Source: JAMOAW01 sp039908535 | GTDB taxonomy: Bacteria; Pseudomonadota; Magnetococcia; Magnetococcales; JADFZT01 | Assembly: GCA_039908535.1 (NCBI GenBank) | Contig: JAMOAW010000051.1 | Span: 1-46,571, forward strand | Length of the DNA: 46,571 bases | Direction: 5' to 3' | In this document: positions 16,127 through 24,432 of the stretch, piece after piece | Position numbering within the stretch: the stretch's first letter is position 1 | Layout: every line of letters begins with the position of its first letter | Made by a program: the position numbers and the translations under genes | The notes under the pieces: model-generated | Database searches by the model: none | Told to the model about the DNA's origin: nothing | What the model saw: only the letters and a program-made list of their open reading frames with translations

Positions 16127-17545
16127 TTATTTATAGCTTTGGGCCGTAAGATCATTTTTGGAGATCCATTCCAAAACCCGACGTTCCAGGTGATCACGTC
16201 GATTGCGACTGGGGTCTTGGGTTACCCAGTCGATTAGCTTTTGTAAAAGTTGACCGAGCCAAGGGCCAGAGGGTTGGCGAACCATATCCAGGATATCACC
16301 GCCATTTAAAGCCAAATCAACGGGATGAAGCCGTTTTTGAGCCAAACGCATATTTTGACAACGTTGTAAGGTACGATGACACTCCTGACATTTTTTATCG
16401 CGTTCACTGTTTTTTAGGTGGGCTTTGATTTCCAGTTTGGCGGCCAGGAGACGAAACAGCCCTTCCAAGGGAATTTGCATTTCAAAAAGACGTCGCAATA
16501 CGCGATCGGTGGGGGTGGTCGGTATTTTATTCAAATAATAGATCAGATTGAGAATATCCCGTTTGCGACGATTGATAAAATCCAAACGGTCCAAAATATC
16601 GGCACTCACTTGCATTTTATCTTCAATAATAAGACCAGAACGTGATGATTTTTTTTGGTTTGTTGGCTCAGAAAAGTTTTCTTCGCAATCCAGTAAATGG
16701 AGCAGAGCAGCCCAGCGTAGATCGGTGATAGAGATATCCTCCTCTTCTGTCGGAGGTTTGATGGCCAGGACCAGCCGCAGGGTATGTTCTAGATCGTTTT
16801 CACCTTGTTTAGAGGCCTTTTTAGTTAATTTTAAATTGGCTACTTCCGGTAAAATTTGTGAACCCAAATGGGAGTTAAAGAGGGTTATTAGATGATTTTT
16901 GGTGGTATTCTCGGTCAAGGGCAGCGATAAAATGCGATCCAATTCTGCCCGGATTAGTTTTTGCATGACCGATCCCAAGGAACTCTCCATACACAGATTT
17001 AAATCAGAACTGTTTGGTATGCCTTGGAATTGCATGGTAAAACGAAAAAAACGTAGGGCGCGAATGGGATCTTCCAAGATGGTATCGACACCATTGACCA
17101 AACGGATATAATTGTCCAAAAGATCTTGGTATCCTAAGAAAGGATCTATCAGGGGGCCATTGGGCCAGGGCCAAGCCATGGCATTTTGGGTGATATCCCG
17201 ATGCAATAAATCTTCTTCGACCGTGATTGGGTAAGCCGGACGGTGACGAAAGGTGGAGAGATGGATGATACGGGGGAGTTGATCTTGTTTGAGACGAATG
17301 GTCAGGCTATTGAGGCGGTTGCCCATCTCCACAGAGGCGATGCCGCCTTCTAGCAGTTTACGACGACACTCCGCCAAGGCCTCTGGCACCAAGAGATCCA
17401 TTTCGTTGGTATCAAATTTACCATGTAAGGCGTTGCGTAATCCCCCTCCTACAAGGTAAATAGGTCCTATCAGACGATGGATATCGTCGAGAAGGTTCTT
17501 GACAGACGGTGCAAAGTGATCAATATCGATAGATTTTATGGGCAT
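16127..17545 (-). CDS. tRNA nucleotidyltransferase/poly(A) polymerase family protein with altered catalytic motif
   Basis: 472 residues, AAGGAA before the ATG. The N-terminal head shows the class II nucleotidyltransferase frame: IYLVGGGLRNALHG, then NEMDLLV, HRDITQNAMA and EDPIRALRFFRF. In active CCA-adding enzymes the second motif is DxD and the first reads VRD. Here the first metal-binding Asp is Glu (E-M-D) and VRD is LRN. The central part contains HTLRL and AALLHLLD, a degenerate version of an HD domain. The tail has a CxxC pair (KKCQECHRTLQRC). It may be a CCA-adding enzyme with relaxed motifs or a derived paralogue. The tRNA-Leu in this window already encodes CCA, so a loss would be tolerable if all tRNAs do; that is inference. 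Confidence 0.75.
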   Translation of the reverse strand: MPIKSIDIDHFAPSVKNLLDDIHRLIGPIYLVGGGLRNALHGKFDTNEMDLLVPEALAECRRKLLEGGIASVEMGNRLNSLTIRLKQDQLPRIIHLSTFRHRPAYPITVEEDLLHRDITQNAMAWPWPNGPLIDPFLGYQDLLDNYIRLVNGVDTILEDPIRALRFFRFTMQFQGIPNSSDLNLCMESSLGSVMQKLIRAELDRILSLPLTENTTKNHLITLFNSHLGSQILPEVANLKLTKKASKQGENDLEHTLRLVLAIKPPTEEEDISITDLRWAALLHLLDCEENFSEPTNQKKSSRSGLIIEDKMQVSADILDRLDFINRRKRDILNLIYYLNKIPTTPTDRVLRRLFEMQIPLEGLFRLLAAKLEIKAHLKNSERDKKCQECHRTLQRCQNMRLAQKRLHPVDLALNGGDILDMVRQPSGPWLGQLLQKLIDWVTQDPSRNRRDHLERRVLEWISKNDLTAQSYK

Positions 17546-17590
17546 TTTTATTCCTTACACACATTCTAAAATATTGTAAAGGTTTCGTCA

Positions 17591-18958
17591 ATGCAAAGAG
17601 AAAACCGACCAAAACGCATGACCATTTTGACTTTGGGATGTCGGGTGAATCAATTGGAGACTGAACAGATGCGTCAGGAGGGATTAAGCGGTGGTTTTCA
17701 GTCGGTGGAAGCGGGTGAAACTGCGGATTTGGTGGTGATCAACACCTGTTCGGTGACCAAAGAGAGCGAACGAGAGGCGCGTCAGTTAATTCGTCGAGCC
17801 GCTCGGGAACATCCACAGGCGCGCATTGTGGTGACGGGTTGTTATGCTCAAAGAGATCCCGATACTTTGGCCTCTCTCCCTCAGGTGGATATGGTGTTGG
17901 GAAATGGGGAGAAGTACCATTTAAGCCGTTTTTTGCAGGCGTTGCCGACACTATCTGAGGGTGGTTGGAAGATTCCCTCTAAAATAAATGTGGGAGATCC
18001 GGTTGGGTCTGAGGAGTGGGGCCATCAGCCTTTGCTTGTAACGCCGAACAAAACGCGCATTCGGGCATCGCTGCATGTTCAAAATGGGTGTAATGGCAAA
18101 TGTACCTTTTGTTTATTGCCGGTTATTCGTGGTCCCAGCCGATCGATCTCTTTGGAAAAGGCTCTGGAGCAAGCTCGGCAGTTTTTGTATATGGGTTTTC
18201 AAGAGTTGGTGGTGACGGGAATTGATTTGGGGGCTTGGGGCAGGGATTTTTCGCCAACGACCAAGTTGGCCGATCTGGTTGCCGCTCTGTTATTGTTGCC
18301 GGGTTTGCAACGCTTGCGTTTATCCTCTTTAGATCCAGCCCATTTGGATGACTCTTTGCTCCATCTTTTCGCCACCCAGGAGCGTCTGTGTCCGCATTTG
18401 CATCTCTCCATTCAATCTGGGGACGATCTGATTCTCAAGCGCATGGGCCGGCGGCACAATCGGCAGCAGGTTCTGGAACGTTTAGAGCGGTTGCGTGGTT
18501 TGCGACCAGAGATGGTCTTGGGAGCCGATTTTATCGTTGGTTTTCCAACCGAGACCCCGGAGGCTTTTGTCAACACGTTGGAGTTGGTGGTTCAGGCTGA
18601 ATTGTCTTTATTGCACGTTTTTCGTTATTCCGACCGTCCAGGCAGTGCGGCGGCGGCCATTCCCAAACACTCTCGGCGCAGTGGAAAAAAACTTCGGGTA
18701 GAAGGTCCTGAGTTGCAGGAGCGCGCGCAACGGTTACGTCAAGTCGGTTTGGGGGTCTGGCGAACAGTGGCCAAACGATATATCAACCAGAGGGTATCAA
18801 TGTTGATCGAATCGGTAGAGGGGGGCCTCTGTCGTGGCAAAAACGATGGATTTTTATCCGTGCACTCTCCAGCAACCGAGGCGGATCAGCCAGGCATGTT
18901 AAAAATCGTTTCCATTCACCATCTGGATGAAGCTTCTATGGCGTTGGTCGGGATCTGA
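17591..18958 (+). CDS. mtaB: tRNA (N6-threonylcarbamoyladenosine(37)-C2)-methylthiotransferase MtaB
   Basis: 455 residues. The UPF0004 N-terminal domain has the three cluster Cys (TLGCRVNQLE, NTCSVTKESE, TGCYAQRDP). The radical SAM domain has CNGKCTFC with C167, C171 and C174. The C-terminal TRAM region (GVWRTVAKRYINQRVSMLIE) is present. TLGCRVNQ and NTCSVT favour MtaB (t6A37 to ms2t6A37 in ANN-decoding tRNAs) over MiaB and RimO. It is divergent from the CCA-enzyme relative, with only 45 bases between the starts. Confidence 0.88.
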   Translation: MQRENRPKRMTILTLGCRVNQLETEQMRQEGLSGGFQSVEAGETADLVVINTCSVTKESEREARQLIRRAAREHPQARIVVTGCYAQRDPDTLASLPQVDMVLGNGEKYHLSRFLQALPTLSEGGWKIPSKINVGDPVGSEEWGHQPLLVTPNKTRIRASLHVQNGCNGKCTFCLLPVIRGPSRSISLEKALEQARQFLYMGFQELVVTGIDLGAWGRDFSPTTKLADLVAALLLLPGLQRLRLSSLDPAHLDDSLLHLFATQERLCPHLHLSIQSGDDLILKRMGRRHNRQQVLERLERLRGLRPEMVLGADFIVGFPTETPEAFVNTLELVVQAELSLLHVFRYSDRPGSAAAAIPKHSRRSGKKLRVEGPELQERAQRLRQVGLGVWRTVAKRYINQRVSMLIESVEGGLCRGKNDGFLSVHSPATEADQPGMLKIVSIHHLDEASMALVGI

Positions 18959-19287
18959 TACCAATTTGCGTTCAATAAAGTATTATTGGAGGGGTCCGGG
19001 GAGCGTCACGCTCCCCGGCGGAGGTTTGGAGGCAGAGCCTCCAAGGTGTTGCTTTTGACTTTGTTTTTGATTTTGTAGCCCCCAAGCAGGGGGGTTGGGG
19101 GGTGCCCCCCCCCCCAAGGTCTTGCTTTTAATGTATCGGAAAAATAAAAATCAAGACCTTGGGGGGCGGAGAACCGCCCCCCAATTCCCCCCACCCTTTT
19201 CTTTTAATTTTTAAAAAAAAGAGGGGGTCTGGGGGATTCATCCCCCAGGGGAAAGATAATCAAGCTGTTTATTTTGGAGGAGATTTT
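18959..19287 (+). repeat. Dense palindromic repeat cluster R3 (at least five hairpins)
   Basis: In order: CCGGGGAGCG-TCA-CGCTCCCCGG (18996-19018), TTGGAGGC-AGA-GCCTCCAA (19026-19044), a short TTTTGA-type T-rich stretch (19051-19075), TTGGGGGG-TG-CCCCCC within a C11 run (about 19094-19117), CAAGACC followed by GGGGGGCGG-AGAA-CCGCCCCCC (19153-19183, module A) and CTGGGGGATTCATCCCCCAG (about 19229-19248, module B). The cluster fills the gap between mtaB and the PHP-UvrD gene; the first hairpins may terminate mtaB transcription. GGAGGAG at 19277-19283 is the ribosome-binding site of the next gene. Confidence 0.7.
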
Positions 19288-22200
19288 ATGCATTTTGCCG
19301 CTGATTTACACATTCATTCCAAATATTCCCGCGCCACCAGTCGAGATTTGAGTTTAGAAAATCTATCTTATTGGGCGCGTCGGAAGGGATTGGCGGTATT
19401 GGGGACAGGGGATTTTACCCATCCAGCTTGGTTTGCCGAACTTCAAGAAAAATTGGTGGCCGCTGAACCGGGGTTGTTTCGATTACGGGGGGATTTAGAG
19501 CAGAGGGTAGCGGGGCTGGCGGGGGATTGTGGGGGGGCATTTACCCGCTTTCAACTGACGGTGGAAATTTCCACCATCTATAAAAAGGGGACGCGAACCC
19601 GCAAGGTGCATCACTTGATTGCCATGCCCGATTTGGCCAGTGCTGGCCGCTTTCGCGAGCGTCTGGCTAAAATAGGCAATATTGCGGCAGATGGGCGGCC
19701 TATTTTGGGATTGGACTCCCGGAATCTTTTGGAGACGGTTTTGGAATCGAATTCAGATGGGTATCTTATTCCCGCCCATATTTGGACGCCATGGTTTTCG
19801 TTATTGGGATCGCAATCGGGGTTTGATTCGGTGCAGGAGTGTTATGGGGATTTGGCAGACCATATTTTTGCTTTGGAGACAGGCCTCTCTTCAGACCCGG
19901 CTATGAACTGGCAGCTCTCTGGGCTGGATGGATATCGATTGATCTCTTGCTCGGATGCCCATTCGGCGGACAAGCTGGGACGGGAGGCGACCTTGTTTGA
20001 AGGGGAGATGGATTATTTTGCCATCAAACAGGCCTTAAAAACCGGGCATGGGTATGAAGGAACGGTGGAATTTTTTCCCCAGGAGGGAAAATATCACCTG
20101 GATGGGCATCGCAACTGTCAGACCCGTTTCAATCCAGAGCAGACTCGCGACCACCAAGGGTTGTGTCCGGTTTGTGGCAAGCCGGTGACGGTGGGGGTGT
20201 TGAATCGGGTGGCGCAACTGGCCGACCGTCCCCCTGGATTTAAGCCCGCCAGTGGCGGACGGGTGGTTTCGTTGGTGCCGTTAGCGGAGATTATTGCAGA
20301 ATTGGAAGGGGTGGGACCATCCAGTAAGCGGGTGCGCAAAACCTATGACACCTTATTGGCCCGCTTGGGACCAGAGTTGTCTATTTTGGAGCAGGTGCCC
20401 ATTGAGAGGATTTGTCGCTATGGTTCCCCCCTTTTAGGCGAGGCGATGACCCGGTTGCGGGCCGGTCAGGTGATTCGGACCAGTGGTTATGACGGGGAAT
20501 ATGGGGTGATTCGCCTTTTTGATCCTCAAGAGGTGGCCTTACAGACGTTGGTTGGAGGGTTGTTTTCTGGAGAAGAGTTAGAGGGGTGTGCTGCCGCGCA
20601 GCCAGTAGTGAAAGAGATCATAAAAAAGAGCCATCCACTCCCGGAACCGCCAGCAAGGGAGACGATCCACACAACGACAACTGGAAGCGGGCTGTTGGCT
20701 GGCCTTGATGAACGGCAACGGCAAGCCGCTCAAGTGACGCAGGGGGCGTTGTTGATTTTGGCCGGTCCCGGAACCGGAAAAACCCGCACCGTGACCCACC
20801 GCATTGCTTTCTTGGTGGCGGAAAAAGGGGTGGCTCCAGAGAGATGTCTGGCACTGACCTTCACCCGCAAGGCCGCCGAAGAGATGAGCCTAAGATTGCT
20901 TGCGTTGTTGCCAGGGCAGGGGGATCGGGTCGTGGTGCGTACTTTTCATGCCTTGGGGTGGTCCATTGTTTTGGAACATGCTGCCGAATTAGGTTTTTCT
21001 GCTGCCGTTGCCATTGCCACCCCTCTGGAGCAACAGGCCGCCTTGGAACAGGCCTTGGGAGAGAAAAAGGGTAAAAGCCATGGGGGTATTTTAAAAAAAT
21101 TGGCAGATATCTCCTTGGCCAAGCGGAGTGGCAACGGGGATTTGGCGATTGTAAAACTCTATCAACAGGCGTTAACGCAACGCAATTTGGTGGATTTAGA
21201 TGATTTAATTTTGCTGCCCGTGACCCTTTTTAACCAAAATTCTCAGTTGGCGGCGGCTTGGCAGAGCCGTTTTAGTCAGGTGACGGTGGATGAGTTTCAA
21301 GATTTGGATGCCGGGCAATATGCCTTGTTGCGTTGTTTGGTGCCGTCGGATGGCAATTTGGTGGTGATTGGCGATCCCGATCAATCCATTTATGGCTTTC
21401 GGGGGGCGGACATCCGTTTTTTCGTCGATTTTTTTAAAGATTATCCTCAGGCGCAAACGGTACGTCTGGAGCGGGCCTATCGGTGTGGACCGGCCATTTT
21501 AGCGGCAGCTTTGGGGGTGATTTCGGCTTCTCGCCCCCCACGGGAACGCCAATTACAGGCGGTTCGTTCCGAGACGGTGCCGGTGGTGTGGCATGAGGCG
21601 GCCAGTGATCGGGCCGAGGCGGAATTTATTGTCGCCAGCATCGAAGCCATGCTGGGGGGACACACCTTTTTCTCTTTGGATAGTGGTCGCTCCGATGGTC
21701 AGGCGCGGGGGGGCTTTTCGTTTGCCGATTTTGCGTTGCTCTATCGCACCGAGGCGCAATCCAAGGTTTTGTGTCAGGCCTTGGCGCGTTCGGGGATGCC
21801 CTTTCAAAAGCGTTCTCATGCTCGTTTGACCGATATTCCTGAAGTGAATACAGTATTGGCGCGGATGGCGTTGCAATTGGGTTCGTTGGTTGAACGACTG
21901 GCTGCGGCGACCCCTGAGGAGGAGATGGTCCAGGCCCGTCTATTGTTATCTCCGTTAGCCCAGGCGCACGGATCGGATTGGTCGGAATTTATGGCCCAAG
22001 TGCTGATGGGGGTGGAGGTGGATCTTTGGGACCCACGAGCCGATCGGATCACCTTGATGACCCTGCATGGCTCGAAAGGGCTAGAGTTTCCAGTGGTTTT
22101 TTTGACTGGCTGTGAAGAGGGGGTGTTGCCTCTGCGTTTTGGCGAGGCGTTAACCGAGGCCGAAGAAGAGGAGGAACGGCGGCTTTTTTACGTCGGCATG

Positions 22201-22377
22201 ACCCGTGCGAAAGATTTTTTATGGCTGACGCAAGCCCGTCAACGTCTTTGGCGCGGTCGTGTACGTACCAACGCGGCATCCCCCTTTTTGCAAGGGATTC
22301 AATCGCAATTGGAGCAGCGTCTGGCGGTGGTTCATCCCAAAAAAAAGGTTGAGCAACAGTTGACGCTCTTATTTTAA
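19288..22377 (+). CDS. Fusion of PHP-type phosphoesterase (TIGR00375-like) and UvrD/PcrA-type helicase
   Basis: 1029 residues. ATG 19288 is preceded by GGAGGAG; the longer in-frame extension runs through repeat R3 and is rejected. Residues 1 to about 400 are a PHP domain (FAADLHIHSKYSRATS with HxH, later GTGDFTHPAW and SCSDAHSADKLGREA) with a zinc-finger-like CQTRF..CPVCGK segment, as in the TIGR00375 family. Residues from about 470 form a superfamily 1 helicase: Walker A AGPGTGKT (492-499), VDEFQDLD, DPDQSIYGFRGAD, TLHGSKGLEFPVVF and FYVGMTRAK. A helix-hairpin-like link (ELEGVGPSSKRVRKTY) joins them. The product is probably a DNA repair or processing enzyme combining unwinding with phosphodiester or phosphatase activity. 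Such fusions exist in other bacteria, but their function is not established as far as I know. Confidence 0.88.
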   Translation: MHFAADLHIHSKYSRATSRDLSLENLSYWARRKGLAVLGTGDFTHPAWFAELQEKLVAAEPGLFRLRGDLEQRVAGLAGDCGGAFTRFQLTVEISTIYKKGTRTRKVHHLIAMPDLASAGRFRERLAKIGNIAADGRPILGLDSRNLLETVLESNSDGYLIPAHIWTPWFSLLGSQSGFDSVQECYGDLADHIFALETGLSSDPAMNWQLSGLDGYRLISCSDAHSADKLGREATLFEGEMDYFAIKQALKTGHGYEGTVEFFPQEGKYHLDGHRNCQTRFNPEQTRDHQGLCPVCGKPVTVGVLNRVAQLADRPPGFKPASGGRVVSLVPLAEIIAELEGVGPSSKRVRKTYDTLLARLGPELSILEQVPIERICRYGSPLLGEAMTRLRAGQVIRTSGYDGEYGVIRLFDPQEVALQTLVGGLFSGEELEGCAAAQPVVKEIIKKSHPLPEPPARETIHTTTTGSGLLAGLDERQRQAAQVTQGALLILAGPGTGKTRTVTHRIAFLVAEKGVAPERCLALTFTRKAAEEMSLRLLALLPGQGDRVVVRTFHALGWSIVLEHAAELGFSAAVAIATPLEQQAALEQALGEKKGKSHGGILKKLADISLAKRSGNGDLAIVKLYQQALTQRNLVDLDDLILLPVTLFNQNSQLAAAWQSRFSQVTVDEFQDLDAGQYALLRCLVPSDGNLVVIGDPDQSIYGFRGADIRFFVDFFKDYPQAQTVRLERAYRCGPAILAAALGVISASRPPRERQLQAVRSETVPVVWHEAASDRAEAEFIVASIEAMLGGHTFFSLDSGRSDGQARGGFSFADFALLYRTEAQSKVLCQALARSGMPFQKRSHARLTDIPEVNTVLARMALQLGSLVERLAAATPEEEMVQARLLLSPLAQAHGSDWSEFMAQVLMGVEVDLWDPRADRITLMTLHGSKGLEFPVVFLTGCEEGVLPLRFGEALTEAEEEEERRLFYVGMTRAKDFLWLTQARQRLWRGRVRTNAASPFLQGIQSQLEQRLAVVHPKKKVEQQLTLLF

Positions 22378-22616
22378 AAGCGTCCCTGATTGCGGGCTTT
22401 GCGCATGAGCGAAACCACTTTTGGACGCGATCCTGCGGCCCTTTCGATGTCTAATCCATGCCGAAATATTTCTGGAAAGTGATATATTTTTTCACTTTGA
22501 TTAAAAAAGAGAATGCCATTTTCTACCATTAGATCTATCTGCTCTTTGTTAAGACCTATTTTTGATAAGTCTGCAGAGGTACAGGGGGTATAAAGTTTGT
22601 TCTTTCCATGCCTTCT
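22374..22616 (-). pseudogene. C-terminal remnant of an unrecognised gene
   Basis: Read on the minus strand, an open stretch of 80 codons ends in GSRPKVVSLMRKARNQGRF and a TAA that overlaps the end of the PHP-UvrD gene tail to tail. It has good amino-acid composition (LSKIGLNKEQIDLMVENGIL, then YHFPEIFRHGLDI) but no start codon with a ribosome-binding site: the first ATG gives only 51 residues, and an in-frame TGA lies just upstream. A second frame (ending KKAWKEQTLYPLYLC) overlaps its beginning, suggesting a frameshift near the C5 run at about 22585. It looks like the tail of a decayed gene; a short functional protein of 51 residues is the alternative. Confidence 0.45.
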
Positions 22617-22708
22617 TCAAACCATAATCTAAGCATAATAAAATTTTAATTAAGCAAATCCATAATACCATTTATAGTTAATGATAAAATTTAAATTACA
22701 ATAGAGAA
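22617..22708. other. AT-rich gap in decayed region
   Basis: Very AT-rich sequence between two minus-strand gene remnants. I see no start, repeat or hairpin of note. Confidence 0.5.
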
Positions 22709-22963
22709 TCAATATTTTTTTAAATTACTAAAAAAATCATAAAATGTCAATATTTTTTTTGGTTTTAAGAGTAATTTCTGCTTTTTGACCTCTACGGGGT
22801 CGTCAATTATAGGCGGGTCGTTCAGAGACAGGGTTGGTGGTGTGGTGACAGTAGGGAGAGGTTGTGGCGTTTTTTTGAAAATAACGGTAGGGAGTCTTTC
22901 CATACTCCACCCACCAGGATCGAAAGGAGTCCAAAGGGAGATGACCCAGAGAGCGCACAGCAA
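22709..22963 (-). pseudogene. Short membrane-anchored Pro/Lys-rich ORF resembling the linker of a SPOR-domain protein
   Basis: 84 codons from a TTG, with no ribosome-binding site. A hydrophobic stretch (LLLCALWVISLW, beginning just before the TTG in the same frame) is followed by a Pro/Thr-rich and Lys-rich linker and ends LTFYDFFSNLKKY. The LTFYDFF ending is what usually precedes the SPOR domain in FtsN/DedD-like proteins, but the frame stops before any SPOR domain. The in-frame stop just upstream of the hydrophobic segment removes a normal N-terminus. It is either a small anchored protein or, more likely, the remnant of a SPOR protein. It lies downstream of the Trm112 gene on the same strand. 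Confidence 0.4.
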
Positions 22964-23052
22964 GAGGGTGAATTTTTAAAATGATTTTGTTGCCGTAAAC
23001 CCGCTAGGAACCGATGACTACCTTCAAGAAGGCGAAGACGAACTTTGTGTGA

Positions 23053-23223
23053 TTACTCTTCTAGTCGTCTAGCCTCATCAATCAGCATGACGGGGATGCC
23101 TTCACGGATGGGGTAGGCTAAGTGGTCTTGTTGGCAGATTAACTCCCCGGCTTCGCGTTGGTATTCCAAGGTTCCCTTGCACTGGGGACAGACGAGGATT
23201 TGTAAAAGTTCTTTATCAATCAT
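23053..23223 (-). CDS. Trm112/YcaR-family small zinc-ribbon-like protein
   Basis: 56 residues from ATG 23223; an upstream in-frame start at 23268 would add 15 unconserved residues. The sequence has the hallmarks of the family: DKELLQILVCPQCKGTLEY with C12 and C15, ELICQQDHLAYPI, and REGIPVMLIDEARRL at the end. In eukaryotes and archaea Trm112 activates methyltransferases; the role of the bacterial short form is not settled. It is transcribed divergently from the OmpA-family gene. Confidence 0.88.
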   Translation of the reverse strand: MIDKELLQILVCPQCKGTLEYQREAGELICQQDHLAYPIREGIPVMLIDEARRLEE

Positions 23224-23381
23224 GGGATTTTTCCAATATTGTTGATTTGTAAAAGACTCAATGTTCACGATATTTATTATCGTCTAACGTTTTTAATTTG
23301 TCAATAAAAGACCCCCATGGAATCCAATCTTGAGTAAATTTGGCTCCAATAATTTTTTTATAGATTATTTATGTCAAGAAT

Positions 23382-23395
23382 GTTAAAATTTTAAC
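23382..23395. promoter_or_regulatory. Perfect 14-bp palindrome upstream of the OmpA-family gene
   Basis: GTTAAAATTTTAAC is a perfect palindrome about 67 bases before the OmpA-family start, in the divergent gap with the Trm112 gene. It may be an operator, though AT-rich palindromes of this length can arise by chance in such sequence. Confidence 0.25.
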
Positions 23396-23461
23396 GATAT
23401 TGGCAATTCAATATTTTTATTGCCTTCGCTTCCGTATTTAAAATTAACCGAGGAGAACTTT

Positions 23462-24280
23462 ATGAAAAGTTTGCATAGTCGTTTTTTCTTGTTGGGTGCA
23501 ATTGCAACCATTACTCTGTTGGGAGCTACCTCAGCCCACAGTTCTGATAGTTGGATTTATAATGGTTTTAATCAGTGGCATCCTCACAAAGGTGCAAATA
23601 CTCTTTCTTCAACAGGAACACAATGTTATTTTTGTCCAGACAAATCGACTCCTGTCGTTCAGCCTCCTGTCATGGTCGGTGTCGGTGATAGTGACGGCGA
23701 TGGCGTGCCAGATAATAAAGATAATTGCCCAGATACCCCCTCAGGTGTAAAAGTGGATATCAACGGTTGTCCCCTTGACTCCGATGGGGATGGCGTGGCC
23801 GATTATTTGGATGCCTGTCCAAATACCCCAAAAGGGGCGACTGTGGATGCCAAGGGGTGCCCCATTGATTCCGATGGAGATGGCGTGTTTGACTATAAAG
23901 ATAACTGTCCAAATACCCCCCAAGGGGCGCATGTCAATGCTGTTGGGTGTTGGGTCCTGAATAATATCAACTTTGACCTCAATAAGGCCGATATCAAACC
24001 AAAAGATTTTAAAGAGTTGGACAGCGTGGCCGCCGTTTTAAATCGCAATCCAAACATGAAGGTGGAAATTCAAGGCCATACCGATAACATCGGCAAGGCT
24101 CCATACAACAAAAAACTTTCAGATCGGCGTGCCAACGTGGTCATGAACTATCTGGTATCCAAGGGCATTAATGCCAATCGTCTGACAGCAAAAGGATATG
24201 GTCTGGAGAAACCCGTTACCAGTAATGCCACGGAAGAGGGACGTTCCATGAATCGTCGGGTGGAACTCAAACCCATGTAA
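23462..24280 (+). CDS. OmpA-family outer-membrane protein with thrombospondin type 3 calcium-binding repeats
   Basis: 272 residues from ATG 23462, preceded by GAGGAG. A signal peptide (residues 1-27, ending near TSAHSSD) is followed by a short region with CYFC, then three thrombospondin type 3 repeats of the form DSDGDGVxDxxDxCPxTPxG (about 78-160), which bind calcium. The C-terminal OmpA domain (from NINFDLNKADIKP, with EIQGHTDNIG and SDRRANVVMNYL) binds peptidoglycan. No 8-strand beta barrel is visible, so it probably links the envelope to the cell wall from the periplasm. It is followed by a strong terminator and stands alone. Confidence 0.92.
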   Translation: MKSLHSRFFLLGAIATITLLGATSAHSSDSWIYNGFNQWHPHKGANTLSSTGTQCYFCPDKSTPVVQPPVMVGVGDSDGDGVPDNKDNCPDTPSGVKVDINGCPLDSDGDGVADYLDACPNTPKGATVDAKGCPIDSDGDGVFDYKDNCPNTPQGAHVNAVGCWVLNNINFDLNKADIKPKDFKELDSVAAVLNRNPNMKVEIQGHTDNIGKAPYNKKLSDRRANVVMNYLVSKGINANRLTAKGYGLEKPVTSNATEEGRSMNRRVELKPM

Positions 24281-24302
24281 TAAGAGATGTTTAGATAGGT
24301 TA

Positions 24303-24341
24303 AAAAAAACGAGGAGTGCTCTTTGCTCCTCGTTTTTTTTT
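24303..24341 (+). terminator. Rho-independent terminator of the OmpA-family gene
   Basis: CGAGGAG (24310-24316) pairs with CTCCTCG (24326-24332) around a 9-base loop, preceded by A8 and followed by T9. It lies about 30 bases after the OmpA-family stop. The A and T tracts make it usable from the dnaE side as well. Confidence 0.88.
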
Positions 24342-24426
24342 AACCGTTCAGATAAAAAACATCAAAAACAAAACCCTGGGGGCAATCCCCCAGACCCCTT
24401 TTTTTTATTAATATATGAACGGTTAC
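24341..24426 (-). repeat. Repeat R4: short MITE-like element bounded by GTAACCGTT inverted repeats
   Basis: It is an 86-base element bounded by TAACCGTTCA (24341-24350) and TGAACGGTTA (24416-24425), with a module B hairpin (CTGGGGG-CAAT-CCCCCAG) inside. Read on the minus strand, its first 45 or so bases and last 17 or so bases match the ends of R7 at 30743-30950 almost exactly, but the tandem repeat and second hairpin of R7 are missing. It ends 7 bases from the dnaE stop. No target-site duplication is obvious. Confidence 0.75.
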
Positions 24427-24432
24427 GTTTTT

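Noticed and set aside
19006..19194. ORFs within the repeat clusters (also at 28028-28216 and 28106-28324)
   Set aside because: They are translations of the GC-rich palindromes (Gly/Pro-rich) in several frames and lack ribosome-binding sites; they move with the repeats.
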